DNA from: Albugo candida
Taxonomy: Eukaryota; Oomycota; Peronosporomycetes; Albuginales; Albuginaceae
Length of the DNA: 64,000 bases
Assembly: GCA_905220665.1 (NCBI GenBank)
Contig: CAJNAR010000009.1
Span: 186,001-250,000 of the forward strand
Direction of reading: 5' to 3'
Below, one piece after another: positions 1 to 11,570 of the stretch. Position 1 is the first letter of the stretch. Each line of letters starts with the position of its first letter. A program made the position numbers and the translations under genes. Below the pieces are notes generated by a model. The model searched no databases and was not told the origin of the DNA. It saw only the letters and a list, made by a program, of their open reading frames with translations.

Positions 1-2072
1 GTGGGTCCACCATAATTCTGAGCGGTTCCGCAGACAATCGGAGTCGCACTAACGGCACTTTGACTTTGTCGCAAGCACTCGAACAATGAGAGTATTTGAT
101 TTTCAGTAAGAAACAAGCTTTACGATCATTTTCGGTATTTTTGCTTGTGGGGGTACAAAGACGTCTGAGTGAATCGCAATCATCCGAATCGATCGTGTCG
201 GAAATCAAAAGGTTATTTTCAGCTTCAAATTGATCCAAATTGAGCTTTAGGCTCCATTCCAAAGTCGAGCAAATTTTCATCGTCAAATAACCACTGGATC
301 GTACGAGAACAAGTGGAGCTAAAGACCGTAAGGAGGTCTCAGCAGCTTCGTTGCACTCTTGCTCTGATGGAGCAAATAGCGTCAAAGTCCATTGTTCCAC
401 TTGTAGTTTTACACGTAAAATGTCATAGAGAGGTGGTAATGACTCGAGTTGTTCCTTCTCAATCGCTTGAGCATAAGCTTCCTGTAATGCTTGTGCTGCT
501 TCTTCGGTCAAAAGACTTGAAGCGAGCGACTCATTTTTCTTCAGATTGCTTCCAAAAAAGTAATTGTACCAGCTTTTCTCTGTCTCTTGTTGCAATGCAC
601 TGCTTCGTAACACCTTTTGCTCGATATTTCGGATTTTTTCCTTCTCCTCTGCGAAATTGCGAACTTTGAGAATATATTCAATCGGATACACTTTTTCAAA
701 ATCCTCTAAAATCGCGACGTCCTGAGGATGATCGGCTTTCCAGAGATTTAGTTCATACTCTAATTCGCGATTGCTCGTGGTTGTAGTCAGAGCGTTCTCG
801 GCGGCTCGTACGTGCTCAGTATACGTCGCGATGTATAGCTTCCTATCGTTGCATGCTTGCAGTATACTCGACCACATAAACTTTCTCGAGCTTTGTGGAA
901 GAGTTCGAGAAACGATATAATTCCACCAATCCTTAGGTCTTGTACTGATAGAGTGCACTGGACGGCCTTGATTTGTATTCTGCTGCTGGCGATGTACAAG
1001 ATCATCGTGGATCATCATAGAGGCTCTATGCAGCATAATGACATTCTGATACTGAGTACGAGATAAAGTGATGTCTATTGAGCGAATACAAGTCTGCAAA
1101 TTGTATTTGCAATCGGAATCGGTATCAAAACTCGTTTCTCTCTTGATCAGGTATACATCCATGTGACTTGGATGTACAATAAATTGATGGCTTTTCAATC
1201 GTTCAGCATTGAGCAGTACCGTTCCCAAATCGACTTTAGGGCTACATTTCCCTATTTCAGAAGCTGTTCGAACAATTTCCTCGCTGGTTTGTTGGATATC
1301 GTCGATGTATAAGCCAAAGCTCTCAATGCTTAGCTTTTTGAATGTATAGTCTCGGTCCACATTCTGTGTACTGGTGATGTTGACCGAAGAGGAGACTTGA
1401 AGCTTATCTTCCGCATCGCACGCCGCTAGCGCCAGCTTTTGAAGTGTAATTCCACAAGCAAAGGCTCTACTTCGAGGAGCGTTTACCACTTTACATGAAA
1501 AATCGTCCTCATAACGAAAATGAACATCGGTCAATGTGATCTGAATGTGCTCGATGATTCTATGGGTCAATCGCGATAGAAACGTGCTTTCATCTTCTTC
1601 TCCTTGATTATTTGCTTTTGCCAATTGGGCATGCCTTCGAATCAGCTCATACCGCTCCAACTGACTTTGCTTTCGTTTCCAAAGCGAATCGGGGTTGTCG
1701 TCATTGATGTCATCGTGCGCGATGCCATTCGGAGCCAGTAGCAGAGTCACACCTTGTATTACGATTCTTACGCTTGAAGTCGTCAGTTGATTCCAAGGTA
1801 CGTATATGTTGATTTTTTTGATCGATCCGTGGATTATCCGCAACGGGAGCAATTGCAAATCTTCGAATTCTGCGAGAATCGCTTCATGTTTCAATCGAAC
1901 GTTCTGTAGAGCGATTTCACCACTCCAGAATCCTACGTGCAAAGAGTCACCACTCAATCCTTCAATGTATTTTCCCAGTTGCGATTCGAGAATCTAATTC
2001 ATGCTCGTGAAAAGGATAGTCCAGAATTTGTGGAAGAGTATTACGTACCGACGCTATAATGGCTTTCGCCAT
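1..2072 (-). CDS. VPS13: VPS13-family (chorein) lipid-transfer protein, N-terminal part, runs off window edge
   Basis: Two exons are visible: 2072-2049 (eight codons, MAKAIIAS) and 1993-1, separated by a 55-nt intron (2048-1994) with GTACGT at the donor and TTAG at the acceptor. Splicing joins the frame into ILESQLGKYIEGL...HVGFWSGEIALQNVRLK, the chorein N-terminal signature of VPS13. Reading through the first ATG without splicing stops at TGA. The second exon stays open for about 664 codons to the edge, so roughly 670 of a protein usually over 3000 residues are present. Family knowledge: VPS13 proteins are rod-like bridges with a hydrophobic groove that move phospholipids in bulk between organelles at membrane contact sites; the N-terminal chorein end usually sits on the donor membrane, often ER. 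A CCAAT box (minus strand, near 2134-2138) lies about 65 bp upstream. Which VPS13 paralogue it is cannot be told from this part. Confidence 0.95.
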
Positions 2073-2427
2073 GGTGAGAACTCGAGATGTTTTTAACCAA
2101 CTGAAAGCTTAGTGCCTAGAAGACTTGACGTTGATTGGCTGAAGGAAGGCTCCAGACCAAGGTCGTGATTACGATATTCAACCGACATCGGTAAAAACGA
2201 CCTTGAACCATGCTGAAATGGTTAACAAAAAGACATAACCGAAACAAAAGGTTTGGCGATTGGGTGTGTAGGGGTAGGTGCACTGGAAAGTTGACAAATT
2301 CTCATATCGAACATGTGTTCTGAAGGTGGCGATCTCGCATACAGCTTATAGATAAAGTCATCGTGGGTAGACCTATACCTAAGACAGCCGTTTTCTTGAA
2401 GAGGGTACAAAGACCGACCCCTATGCT

Positions 2428-2470
2428 TTATATAAATTTTGTGTTATAATCGATTTCATTGCAATCATTT
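2428..2470 (+). promoter_or_regulatory. Putative core promoter of the 2508 gene (TATA-like plus initiator)
   Basis: TTATATAAA at 2428-2436 is followed by TTCATTGCAATCATTT at 2455-2470, 38 bp before the ATG. The second motif resembles the oomycete core promoter (initiator TCATTYY followed by a flanking CAWTTT element). Similarity is by eye and partial. Confidence 0.4.
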
Positions 2471-2507
2471 CAGAAAAAGAAGTGAGCAACACATTTATAC
2501 AATCAAA

Positions 2508-3062
2508 ATGTATTCCAATTCCGGCGTTCATTCCAGAATGTCGCCGACGTTTAATCCTTCCCAGTATTCTCATTCCACACCGTGTAAATATGGTGGATAC
2601 GATGAACAACGGTCATCACCGCACATGTACTCGTCTCCGGTTCTCAAAGGCCACAGTAGTAGTTATAATACACATGACCATCATTCACACCAGCGACGTG
2701 GCACTTATAATAACTCCTCGTATTCGGATTATTACGGGTCGAATTGCTCCAATTCACGATCCTATTATCGCGATGGCAATTCTCCACAGTACAATTCTGG
2801 CGCATCTACAGCCTCATCTTCGCAAGAAAACCATTACGGCGAAGACATGGACGAACTGGACATATATAGTACGGGTAGCAGCAGTATGATGAGAGATCCC
2901 GAAATGATGACAGTACCAACAGTACCAACGCCAACGACCTTATCCAAGTTTGAGCATGGAAAGACCCCATCAGGACGAGTTTTGATCACAGTAGGCAACC
3001 AGACAGTAGAGTTTTTCTCTTGTGTCGTCAACGCTCCTGTACCGATCTACGTCGCGGAATAG
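2508..3062 (+). CDS. Unrecognised Ser/Tyr/His/Asn-rich protein, 184 aa, single exon
   Basis: I do not recognise this protein. The frame is open from 2439, but the ATG at 2508 (MYSNSGVHSRMSPTF) follows the TATA/initiator motifs and a purine-rich leader, so I chose it. Residues 1-120 are low complexity, rich in Ser, Tyr, His, Asn, Pro and Gly; an acidic stretch follows (GEDMDELDIY), then Met/Thr/Val/Pro repeats. The last 35 residues (about 150-184) look more ordered: GKTPSGRVLITVGNQTVEFF then a short hydrophobic tail ending PIYVAE. No signal peptide or membrane segment is seen. An AATAAA signal at 3107-3112 lies 45 bp after the stop. The mix suggests a disordered N-terminal region with a short C-terminal module. 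It shares a divergent intergenic space of about 435 bp with VPS13. Confidence 0.6.
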   Translation: MYSNSGVHSRMSPTFNPSQYSHSTPCKYGGYDEQRSSPHMYSSPVLKGHSSSYNTHDHHSHQRRGTYNNSSYSDYYGSNCSNSRSYYRDGNSPQYNSGASTASSSQENHYGEDMDELDIYSTGSSSMMRDPEMMTVPTVPTPTTLSKFEHGKTPSGRVLITVGNQTVEFFSCVVNAPVPIYVAE

Positions 3063-3106
3063 CAATTGATCATATATCGTGGCTCTTTAAAACAGAATTT
3101 TGTACG

Positions 3107-3112
3107 CAATAA
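3107..3112 (+). terminator. Putative polyadenylation signal AATAAA for the 2508-3062 gene
   Basis: AATAAA occurs 45 bp after the stop codon, a normal spacing for a eukaryotic cleavage signal. AT-rich sequence makes chance occurrence possible. Confidence 0.35.
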
Positions 3113-6019
3113 AGCTAAATGATGTATTTTATCATGAAGAGGAAGATAAACACTGTTGCTATAGTATAAGTTCGTTTTGTCTTTACTACACAATTTATAA
3201 ACACTATCTCTCAATGACTTTACATGAAAAATAATGGCGCGCGCTGTAGGCATCACAACCTTCGCGTGAGTGAATAAGACCGGTATTGCCACCGTACTTT
3301 TACTAGACGTATGCTACATCGAGACCGTCTTGCAACGGAATCGAGAGACCCAAGTCTAGCAACTTGATCGTATGTGTTTATGGTTCACTTTGGTCATGTA
3401 CGTTGTCTGTCAATCAACCGAAGCTGATCCTATCAGGCCTCTGAGCAGTCTTGATACTCTACTTGATATAGCCGTCAAGTAGTCGACTATTATGCTATTC
3501 AAATGCAGTCAAGAGAGAGAATACACGTTGCATTGAAAGTTTGATAGATATAATCGAGTGGATCAAATGCTAAGTAGCTTTACTATGAAACCTTGGATGA
3601 TGACAAATTGACACATTAGTTTCCATGTTTCCCACGCCACACATTCTAGGGTTGCTACAACTCAAGCCCTACACAGAACACCTTACAATAATCTTATGCT
3701 ATATTTCTCTGTTATGGAACAATAAATAAGGAATGTGACACAGAAGGCTTTATCAGCTCGAAATTAATTAGCAATCGAGCAGCTAGTGCGAAGGTTGATG
3801 TGATAGCGCTATTATCTGTTTCGCCAGCTAGAGTCTTCTGCGTTTCAAATGTATTGCCATTACGGCATGTATTCAGATTGAATCGAAGCTCTGCAAAGCG
3901 AGTCTAGTCCATATAGTTTCTGAAGTAGTCTCCCTCTCTCCATGAATGAAATTGCGGTTTACGTGCTTGAACCCACTCGCAAATTGGTTTGACGGAACAT
4001 CCCGTACCGTGGGGCCCTTTACCGTACCGGTTTAAAAACTATCGCCACGTTGTCAATAGATCACGTGGCAAAAGCGAAGGATTCGTGGAAGAGGACCCAT
4101 CGTTCTGACTTTACAGAAAGGATGTAAAAGCGTCGCAGTGCCCATCAAAATGTCACTGGAATTGACCGGTCAGCGGAGGCGGAATGATAATAGGGACCGA
4201 GTTTGGAATTGTAAATTTGTAAATGTTTGCAAATTGTGGGTCCAAATACCTGAGCAATACTGATGCAATAATTACAATCTTCATCTGATTAACAAAAATG
4301 TCCTCAGGAGGTGTGTATGTACATTCGCCTCACACCTCCTGCAAATGCAAACCAGTCGATCCTATTCAGATCCACAAGTAATGGGGCTGATTTCTGTATC
4401 GCGAAAAGTCGAAATACGCATTCAGCTGATAAGGCTAGCACCTGATAAACCTTGTACATAAAAGAATCACCGCTGTATTGATCAGCTGATCAAAGGATCG
4501 ATAAATGAGTGTAGAAATAGCACACTCAAGAGCGGGAGATCAACTTTGTTTGCATCGCCACTCGCCACAACGTGTCAATGAGATACAAAGGCTCGACATC
4601 CACTACAGAAAATGACTGATATGACTGCGATAGCTTGATAGATGACGCAGAAGGGATTGGAAATGGTGCACAAATATGCGTTGTCGCTTATTTATATATC
4701 GGCAAAAGCACCCTGCGACTGTCTCTCGCTTTTGATCCAACGCACATGTATCGCTCTCGTCTCCGTAACATAGTGATTGTAAGTGATCACTATCAGCATT
4801 GATAAAGTCGAGGGATATGAAACCTTTTGGAAGTTTGGCGAATGCTAAAAAAATGGGATCTCATTGAGTATTCTTAATCATCTTTCAGAGCTACAAATCA
4901 CTTTTTACTGAGCGCATACTCGCTCGATAGATTCCTGGATTATGCGTGAGAATTCTCGGTCTCCTTTTCTCAAAAGAGAAAGTTTGTACTAGTAATGAGA
5001 GTTTTTCTCAAGTGTCTGATAACACGCTCTTCAAACGTCGCTAGCTGCCATTGCCCACATCGCTATCAATTGGTATCGATCACCTTGTACCTACTCGGTG
5101 AAGTCAATACAGTTATGGGCATGATTATAGAAATTGTAAGGTTCAAGGTCGATATCTTACAAACTAAGCCACAATAAGAAACCGCTGGCAGTGCTTGCAC
5201 GTCGGAACCATACACCAAGCACATCGTAGAAAATCTGGGCTAGAGTGGTCATTACAATTGTGTGAATCAATGCCAAGCTGTTAGCAGGCGTTGATCCCAA
5301 TAAGTTTGGATTTTGGAATACAACATGGTCGATTTACTACTAATGGTAGAAAAGAATAGAATAAAAAATATAACGTTACTGAGTGCGATGCTTATCGGAT
5401 TCCACGATAGCAAGCTAAAATTGTTCGTGAAAAAGATACCAGCTGTATAGCATAGGTTATTCGTATGTTTGATCGCATCAGAAAATATAGCACGGAGAGG
5501 ATTGGCTGGTTTCATTAAATGAAGTGGTGGACGGTGTAATGTTTTATCAGCTGTGCGTTTTGTGTCGACGTACAAAACGCGAAGCAGCCGATGCATCTTT
5601 TCCAGCATTCAATTCTGACGCAAATAGATACGTTGTTTGAATCCTTCGATAGATTTCTCAAAGTGAATGATTCGAATGCGATTCTATTCCCCCATGAGTA
5701 AACACGTCATGTATGCCTGTAGGGACGTACCTTACTCGCACGAATGCTTCCTGGTCTTTTGACGGACCTATTTCGGAACAAATTGCTTCAATCCATGCTT
5801 CGACATTTCTCCGTAATGTGCTTTCACAACGTCAAAGGAAATCCGATCGGGTCTATAGTTGCATTAATCGAATCTTGATACATTCTGTATAGCAAGGTGA
5901 TTGCCAAGAGACGTTGTGATCAATAAAAGATACCTCTGTCGAGTTAAACTTCGGACTCGATTCTCAAACATTAGCCACACGTCTCCAAATCAAAATGAAA
6001 AACGCGGTTGTTAATCCGT
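3113..6019. other. Intergenic, no gene recognised
   Basis: Only short open frames occur here. The longest, a 113-codon minus frame at 5267-5608, lacks any recognisable motif or flanking splice signals, and I treat it as chance. No repeat copy is recognised. Confidence 0.5.
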
Positions 6020-6710
6020 ACACACACATCTGTAGATGAGTACTCTGCACGTGCTTAATCGCTTCCGCTATCTCATTGATGTTGCTCTTCTGACTCGCGT
6101 GAAAGCTGATTGAAATCCATGTGCTTATTTTGATTTACTGAACACGAACATGAATGTGCTGAGTCGGCTTTGAAGCTACTAGTATCGCTCATCAATCCTC
6201 CCGATGTTCTATAAATTTCGCAAAAATTTCTCCCGAGCTCGATACCATAGTGCCATACATTGGTAATATTCTTGCCGGCAAGGGATGATATAAGAAACCA
6301 GTGGACGTAAAAATCACCCAGAGGGTTTCCTCACATGTTTCACGTGATGAAAAAAGGAGATACCTCCTGAAGTCCCTACACCGACACTCCGCATAAGTGT
6401 TGGATACAGTGGAGAGCTTTTTGCGTAATAGAGAGAGGTTTTAGACTGCATTTTTGATTGTGATAGAATGGAAGCAGTTGAACGTAACGTGATAAACTGA
6501 AGTGACTTCGTTGAGTGTGATCGTGGAAATTAGTTTCTTTTACGAAAGAGATAAAATATTTTGATAAGATATGGTCGATGAAATGAAAATTGCTTTTATA
6601 GAATCCATTGACAGTTACTTTGAGCGCTGAAATGTTGTTCCACGTCGGAATTTCGAGAAATTCAGCAATCGCGATAAAACGGACCAGCTATCAGTCCTGT
6701 TTCACTTTTG
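6020..6710 (-). mobile_element. Scattered old LINE fragments (same family as copies A and B)
   Basis: Two short blocks match LINE copy B on the same strand. Bases 6030-6090 (GCACGTGCTTAATCGCTTCC) resemble the reverse-transcriptase segment at about 48095-48130, and 6600-6708 (GAGCGCTGAAATGTTGTTCC) resembles the endonuclease start near 49147-49245. Order agrees with one decayed minus-strand copy with the middle lost. Confidence 0.5.
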
Positions 6711-7814
6711 CATACCGACAGGGGGGCTTTGTAGATTTTTTTGATTGACAGAAGCTTTTGATGAAGTGCTTATCAGCATTATTGCAGATATCACAATACC
6801 ATTTCTCTTTACACAGCTACTTCCATCACTTTGCTCACAATTGAAGTAGCACAATCGGATGCAGCTATCTTTACTGGTATGCCGATGGAGTACTGGACTC
6901 AATGATCGTTCTTGTACAATGTAGAAGGCTCTAGACATGTATATCAACTCGATGAACGCAATGGATCTGGATGCTTTACTTTTCTTGTTTTATACTTCTG
7001 AAGCCACCACGAACTAACATCTATGAACATTGCTCCCATAAAAGGGAGCTCTTGGCGGCCAGCTGATTTCATGAGATAGAGAAGATCTCCGCCCATCTTA
7101 GGAGTGCCCATGTGCTTCTATCCTTGTCGGGGTTTGCACAAACTGGGTAAGCTTTGCAGTGAATCAAATTGATACAGTATTCGAGCCCTGTAGTAGCTGT
7201 AGAGCATTCTTCAATTGATTTCGCCAAGCAGAAAAATAACCTACTATGATCGGAAGGTGAGATGTTACGACTTTCATGTGTTATCAATGACACAAGCCCA
7301 CCGCTCCTCTTACAACCGTTTCTTAGTGAGAGTGATCTGTTTATGTTTTTATGCATAGCTACAAATCCACATATACGTTTGCTGCAGGGAAAAATCGATA
7401 GTCGCCGGACCAGCTAGCGCACTAGTTCACGCTTTCGAAATATTCTATTAAATGACTCCAGTCGATCACATTTTCAAGACCGAACTACGGTATGGCTATA
7501 CTTACCATCCTACGGTGCTGGTGCAGTTGGAACAACTTGCACTTGTAAGCTTGCAGGAGACGAATGAATATACTCAGATAAAGTCGGAGAGAATATTCCG
7601 ATGAAATTGACCGCGGAGCCTCTTTCAATCAGTTCAACGAAAAGTAGTAACAGTCTTCTTTACTGATCACAAGTTTAGTACACACGCTTAGTACTTACGA
7701 AGACGACTTTTTATAACCACAAATGTGATTTTATAACAGAAAAGACGCTGTAACAGGAGGAAGGCAGTGGCTTTCGGCCGATAAAGATTCTACTATGCTA
7801 TACTCTTCAACCGC
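6711..7814. other. Intergenic, nothing recognised
   Basis: Contains a 95-codon minus frame (7069-7356) without recognisable motifs and no further LINE match that I can see. Confidence 0.4.
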
Positions 7815-9599
7815 AATAGCTTTTCTGGTCAGAGTGCCTGGAAAGCGTTTTTGGAATCGATCTCCATGAGTTCACCTATTTCATCAGCTCTGGACTTTTT
7901 CCACCGTTGTGTGACGCTTTTGGTAAAAATGTGCCGCCTCTTTCGAAGTGGCCACCTCTTTGGTATCCGTGTCTCCACGGAAATAGCTTGGATGCGGTTT
8001 CCATGCTCCGGATTGGCAACCGCTTTTACTTCTTCGATTTCCACCTCCATAGTTGCGAGCACAGCAAAGCAATGACTGGTCGCCAACTTAGGAAGCGCAT
8101 GAGGTGGTGAATTAAATAACATTTGTTGAAACGCCTAAACCCGATTACAGTTTGCCTCGTGTCTAAGCCAAATGCATGTAGAAATCCTTGTCCCACTCCA
8201 CCCGTGGATATGAGGATGATCGACTTTACAGTTGTAGGATGGGACAAAAGGGCTTCAATAAGTCTTGTATCCGTGGTGGTGTGATAGTGAGAGGATTCCT
8301 GAGCTCCAACGAGATTTGATCGGAGAATCTCCATTCAGGTTGACTCGCCTCCAATTCCTGGCAGGGAACTGGCCTCATTACCGTTGTTGGTGCCACCACA
8401 AGTGCTGTTGGCCCGGTTTTTTGTTTTTAATTGTGTGGTTTTGTTGGGTTTGATGCTGATTTAGATTCTGATTTTGGTTTTGGTTTTTCTGTCTGTTTTT
8501 TTGTTACTGTGCCCCTGTGTCTGATGCTGCTCCCAAAGCCAAGCAATAAGGACAATTCCGAACAAAACGCGGTCGTTCTGAAGGGATCAGAGCATGTTTA
8601 TCCCTTGCGGTATAGAGCAGCTTCCCGTGTGCAATTTGCTGACATAATTTTCCTATGCGGACCAACTGTGGAGGGCACGTTGGAGTACTAAAGTACAATT
8701 TCCACGTCGCCATCACGACTTCAATACACGGAACAGTTTTTTTGAAAGTAGAAATGACTCATGGACATACTAGACCGTGAAGGGAACGGAACGTAAGATG
8801 AGGATCCGTTCTTTCTCCGTCCCCTCGCTAAATACGTCGATGAAGTATATGGATTTAGGAGAATCGTACTCCCAAAGAAAGAAGTGAGCCTCGAAGATGG
8901 TAGCTGGCTGGAACTCCAGCTGTTGACATGCATCATCGGTGAAAATCGTCACCCGAAGGCATTTAAGACACTAGAGCGATGGTTCTTCTCCTTGTTGGGC
9001 TCTCTAGAACTGGATTCCCATGATCTTTCATTAGGAAGGACAGAACCTTTTCATTTGGTGAAATGCAACCACGCTTGACGTATACCCAGAATGATGTGAC
9101 AGGTGGCCTTTGAGACCTCAATAGGCTTCACTGCCACCAATTTTGCAGCCAAGACCAATCACTCTGGATGCTTTTCATCATATACAATTTCATTAAAAGC
9201 CTCGATTTCAGAGGCTTTTAGCTTTGGGAACTCCAAGCGGTAATGCGCTTGCGCCCGAGCCTTATCTTTTCGTAAGGCCTCTTGGGACTTGGAAAGTTCC
9301 GCCATGGACGGCATTTTGTTTTCGTCTATAATACCATGACCACACTGAACCGTCTCAACTGGTGTGGGGGTAATTTCCACGTCATCGCACAGGAGTGATG
9401 ACTCATCCAAAATCATGCAGTCAACCGAAGCCGGATGACACATGAGGATTGCCACGTCACTACAACTGGACGCTAGCACCCTGGGCTGTGTCGATATGTT
9501 GACTTAAACAATTGTTTCGAGAGGGAAGAGTTGAAAAAGTAGTTTTTCGAGCTGTCTGCACTAAATTGGCGGGTTACGTAGTAGCCGGCTAGTTCAGAA
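7815..9599 (-). mobile_element. LINE 5' fragment: 5' leader and ORF1 only, divergent subfamily
   Basis: On the minus strand this begins at the same 5' terminus as the full LINEs (leader around 9540-9599, with GTAGCCGGCT next to the end) and continues through ORF1 to about 7815. The clearest coding block, 9159-9479, gives LSKSQEALRKDKARAQAHYR, parallel to SQESLRKEQARARANFRVEL in copy A. Later blocks (8026-8334, 7829-8122) match the region near 13000-13300 of A in shifted frames. Many frameshifts and stops make it dead. Unlike a normal LINE remnant it keeps the 5' end and lacks the 3' end, so the 3' part was lost later. Confidence 0.8.
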
Positions 9600-9725
9600 A
9601 TGTTTGGGTTTGCTTAGATGATGAAACATTGTTTTGCAAGTCGGATCTCGCTAGTTCGATTGCCGGTAGTGTGGGAAGTGATTTGAGCCTACCCTAGCGA
9701 AAGCGTGAACATTTTATTTCTTACC
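9600..9725 (+). mobile_element. Divergent tRNA-derived SINE, copy 3
   Basis: CTCGCTAGTTCGATTGCCGG (9647-9666) carries a box-B-like GTTCGATTGCC, and the following sequence (CGGTAGTGTGG, then TTTGAGCC and ACCCTAGC) matches the body of the SINE at 10885-11127 read on the other strand (CGGCAGTGTGGC, TTTGAGCCCACCCAAGC). A box-A-like stretch lies at about 9609-9625. It abuts the 5' end of the LINE fragment. Ends are approximate. Confidence 0.55.
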
Positions 9726-10868
9726 GTAAACCTAAGTGAGCAGTCGTACGGCAACGTCAGGCACTAAATAGGTAAAGGTAGATAGGTAACCCCCCCACGA
9801 TGAACTGTATAATGAAATACCAGACATCATCCTAGCCCTATCTGAATGGCTATGTTTGGTTTAGTGTGGTGGGCTTCATTTATGGAACTGTCAACAACAA
9901 GACACATCAATAAAGCCAATAGGTGTTGTTTGGATTCTTTTGATTGTACGATTGTACGATCAGAAGTTGACATTCTAGGATTATAAAGTCACCAGTTAGT
10001 CTCATTCTACTAATGTGAGCACTTCAACTGATCTTGGCTCTACGAGCCGCACATCAAATGCATATGCTATTCGCGGCCCAGATTCTACGCACCAGGCGGT
10101 AGTAGAGAAGATGCCATCAGACTCATGAGAATGAGTTGTAGCATTTACCCGTGTCAATTCAGAGATTAAGTAGACAATCAGTGTGTACACTTATAAGCGC
10201 TGCTAGTTGTAACTTGCGACTGTGCTCAATCAATGTGGAGAATTAGTGTGGAGTTAGATCGGTGATCAAATGGGTTGAAGATATCCAAGTACGTTGTCGA
10301 GGGTCAACATCTATATAATGGTTGTTGATGGTGATATCTGGTATCCTCTGTCCATCTTTAATGTCGATAAATTACCAGGGACAGACGGATATAATTCTAC
10401 CGTTTTGAAGAATTGACGATGCGACGATCTTTCCATCAATGAGCCGATAAAGGCATATAACGGATTTAATTATATAGGTCTTTTTTCGAATGCCATATCA
10501 GCGAGCCTCAACGACAGCTTTTTTCGCATGAAGCGTTGGAGGCAATCTCTATCCATGATGTGGTAAAAGCTATTTTAAAGTCAGTTACTCTACTTCTTGC
10601 ATAGACCTCAAATGCTACAAAACTAAAATATGTTGCATCTTAAAGAAAAACATTTGGAGCCCGCAAATCGGATACTTTCAAAGTGCCTATCAAAAAGCAA
10701 GATGAAGGCAAAGCCTTCAAAACTTGACGCTTTGATACATAGAAAGGCGAGCTCACATGCAGCACTGGATCCGAATGTAATCGGTTCTCCCTGCATATCT
10801 TAAATCAAATGCTCCATCCAGTTTATTGCTAGCTAGAATGCGTGATTTCCATCAAGACAGTGTCATTT
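9726..10868. other. Intergenic, no gene recognised
   Basis: Contains a C-run near 9790 and a short direct repeat (TTGTACGA twice near 9945). No coding or repeat family recognised. Confidence 0.4.
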
Positions 10869-10884
10869 CCTGGTTCATGGTACT
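10869..10884. repeat. SINE target-site duplication, left copy
   Basis: CCTGGTTCATGGTACT, identical to 11128-11143 on the other side of the SINE. Confidence 0.9.
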
Positions 10885-11127
10885 TTGTCAAGGATTTCAT
10901 GACACCGTTTATCTGGTTCTTTAACGACCTTCCTTATCCCTATCATGAGCTCCTGACCGTGTAAATGTCATTTAAGTCTGACTTCAAACCTAGGGAGGCA
11001 GATATTTTCCAAGCTTATTGCTTGGGTGGGCTCAAACCGCTGCCACACTGCCGGGGATCGATCTAACGACCTCTGGAAGGGGCTCCGTGCGCTCCAGTGC
11101 TTAATCGACTGAGCTGGGTACGGACCC
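10885..11127 (-). mobile_element. tRNA-derived SINE, copy 1 (complete, with 16-bp TSD)
   Basis: Read on the minus strand, the element starts at 11127 with a tRNA-like head: box-A-like CCCAGCTCAGTCGATTAAGC, then box-B-like TAGATCGATCCCC about 45 nt later. A non-tRNA body follows and the element ends in AATCCTTGACAA rather than poly(A). A perfect 16-bp target-site duplication brackets it (10869-10884 and 11128-11143), which is direct evidence of a retrotransposition unit of about 243 bp. Family knowledge: such heads supply an internal RNA polymerase III promoter, and mobilisation depends on a partner LINE. Its tail does not visibly match the tail of the LINE family in this window. Confidence 0.88.
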
Positions 11128-11143
11128 CCTGGTTCATGGTACT
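11128..11143. repeat. SINE target-site duplication, right copy
   Basis: CCTGGTTCATGGTACT, identical to 10869-10884. Confidence 0.9.
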
Positions 11144-11464
11144 CGTGTACCAGTGGGTCAAGCTTGTAAGAGAATCGCCGACTCGTGCTGTATAATATAT
11201 GGCTGTTTGAATCGTCAGAATCTTTTTAGCTATTGTTTAACTTTTGGCGATTATGTTGGTCGCGTCAGATGCGAATCTTTGAGATCCTATATTGAATCAT
11301 TGCTTCTGTATGGCTCTAAAAACAATTCTTCGTGCACCGTACTATAAGAAAGGATACGAAATATCTTGATCTCAGATAGAGTATATATCCTAGATTTGGA
11401 AATCTTTCAGTCAGCTTTCCCTTGATTGATCTTACTTGTCGCGTTGAAAATCTACCAGTTTTTT
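11144..11464. other. Spacer between SINE and LINE copy A, nothing recognised
   Basis: Only a 64-codon plus frame of no recognisable type. Confidence 0.4.
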
Positions 11465-11480
11465 ACTGTACTCACACTCA
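11465..11480. repeat. 5' target-site duplication of LINE copy A (TSD-a)
   Basis: ACTGTACTCACACTCA lies immediately 5' of LINE copy A. The matching copy is not at A's 3' end but, inverted, at 40690-40705 next to the separated 3' end of LINE copy B. Confidence 0.85.
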
Positions 11481-11570
11481 CTTCTCAACTTGCCGGCTAT
11501 ACGTAACCCGCTAATTTAGTACAAAACAACTCGAAAAACTGTTTTTTTCAACTCTTTCCTCTCGAAAACA

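Noticed and set aside
313..669. 118-codon plus frame and others over 1-2000
   Set aside because: They lie antisense to the continuous 664-codon VPS13 exon.
10885..11127. A genuine tRNA gene
   Set aside because: The A and B boxes are present, but no full cloverleaf with a 7-bp acceptor stem closes, a non-tRNA body follows, and a 16-bp TSD marks it as a SINE.
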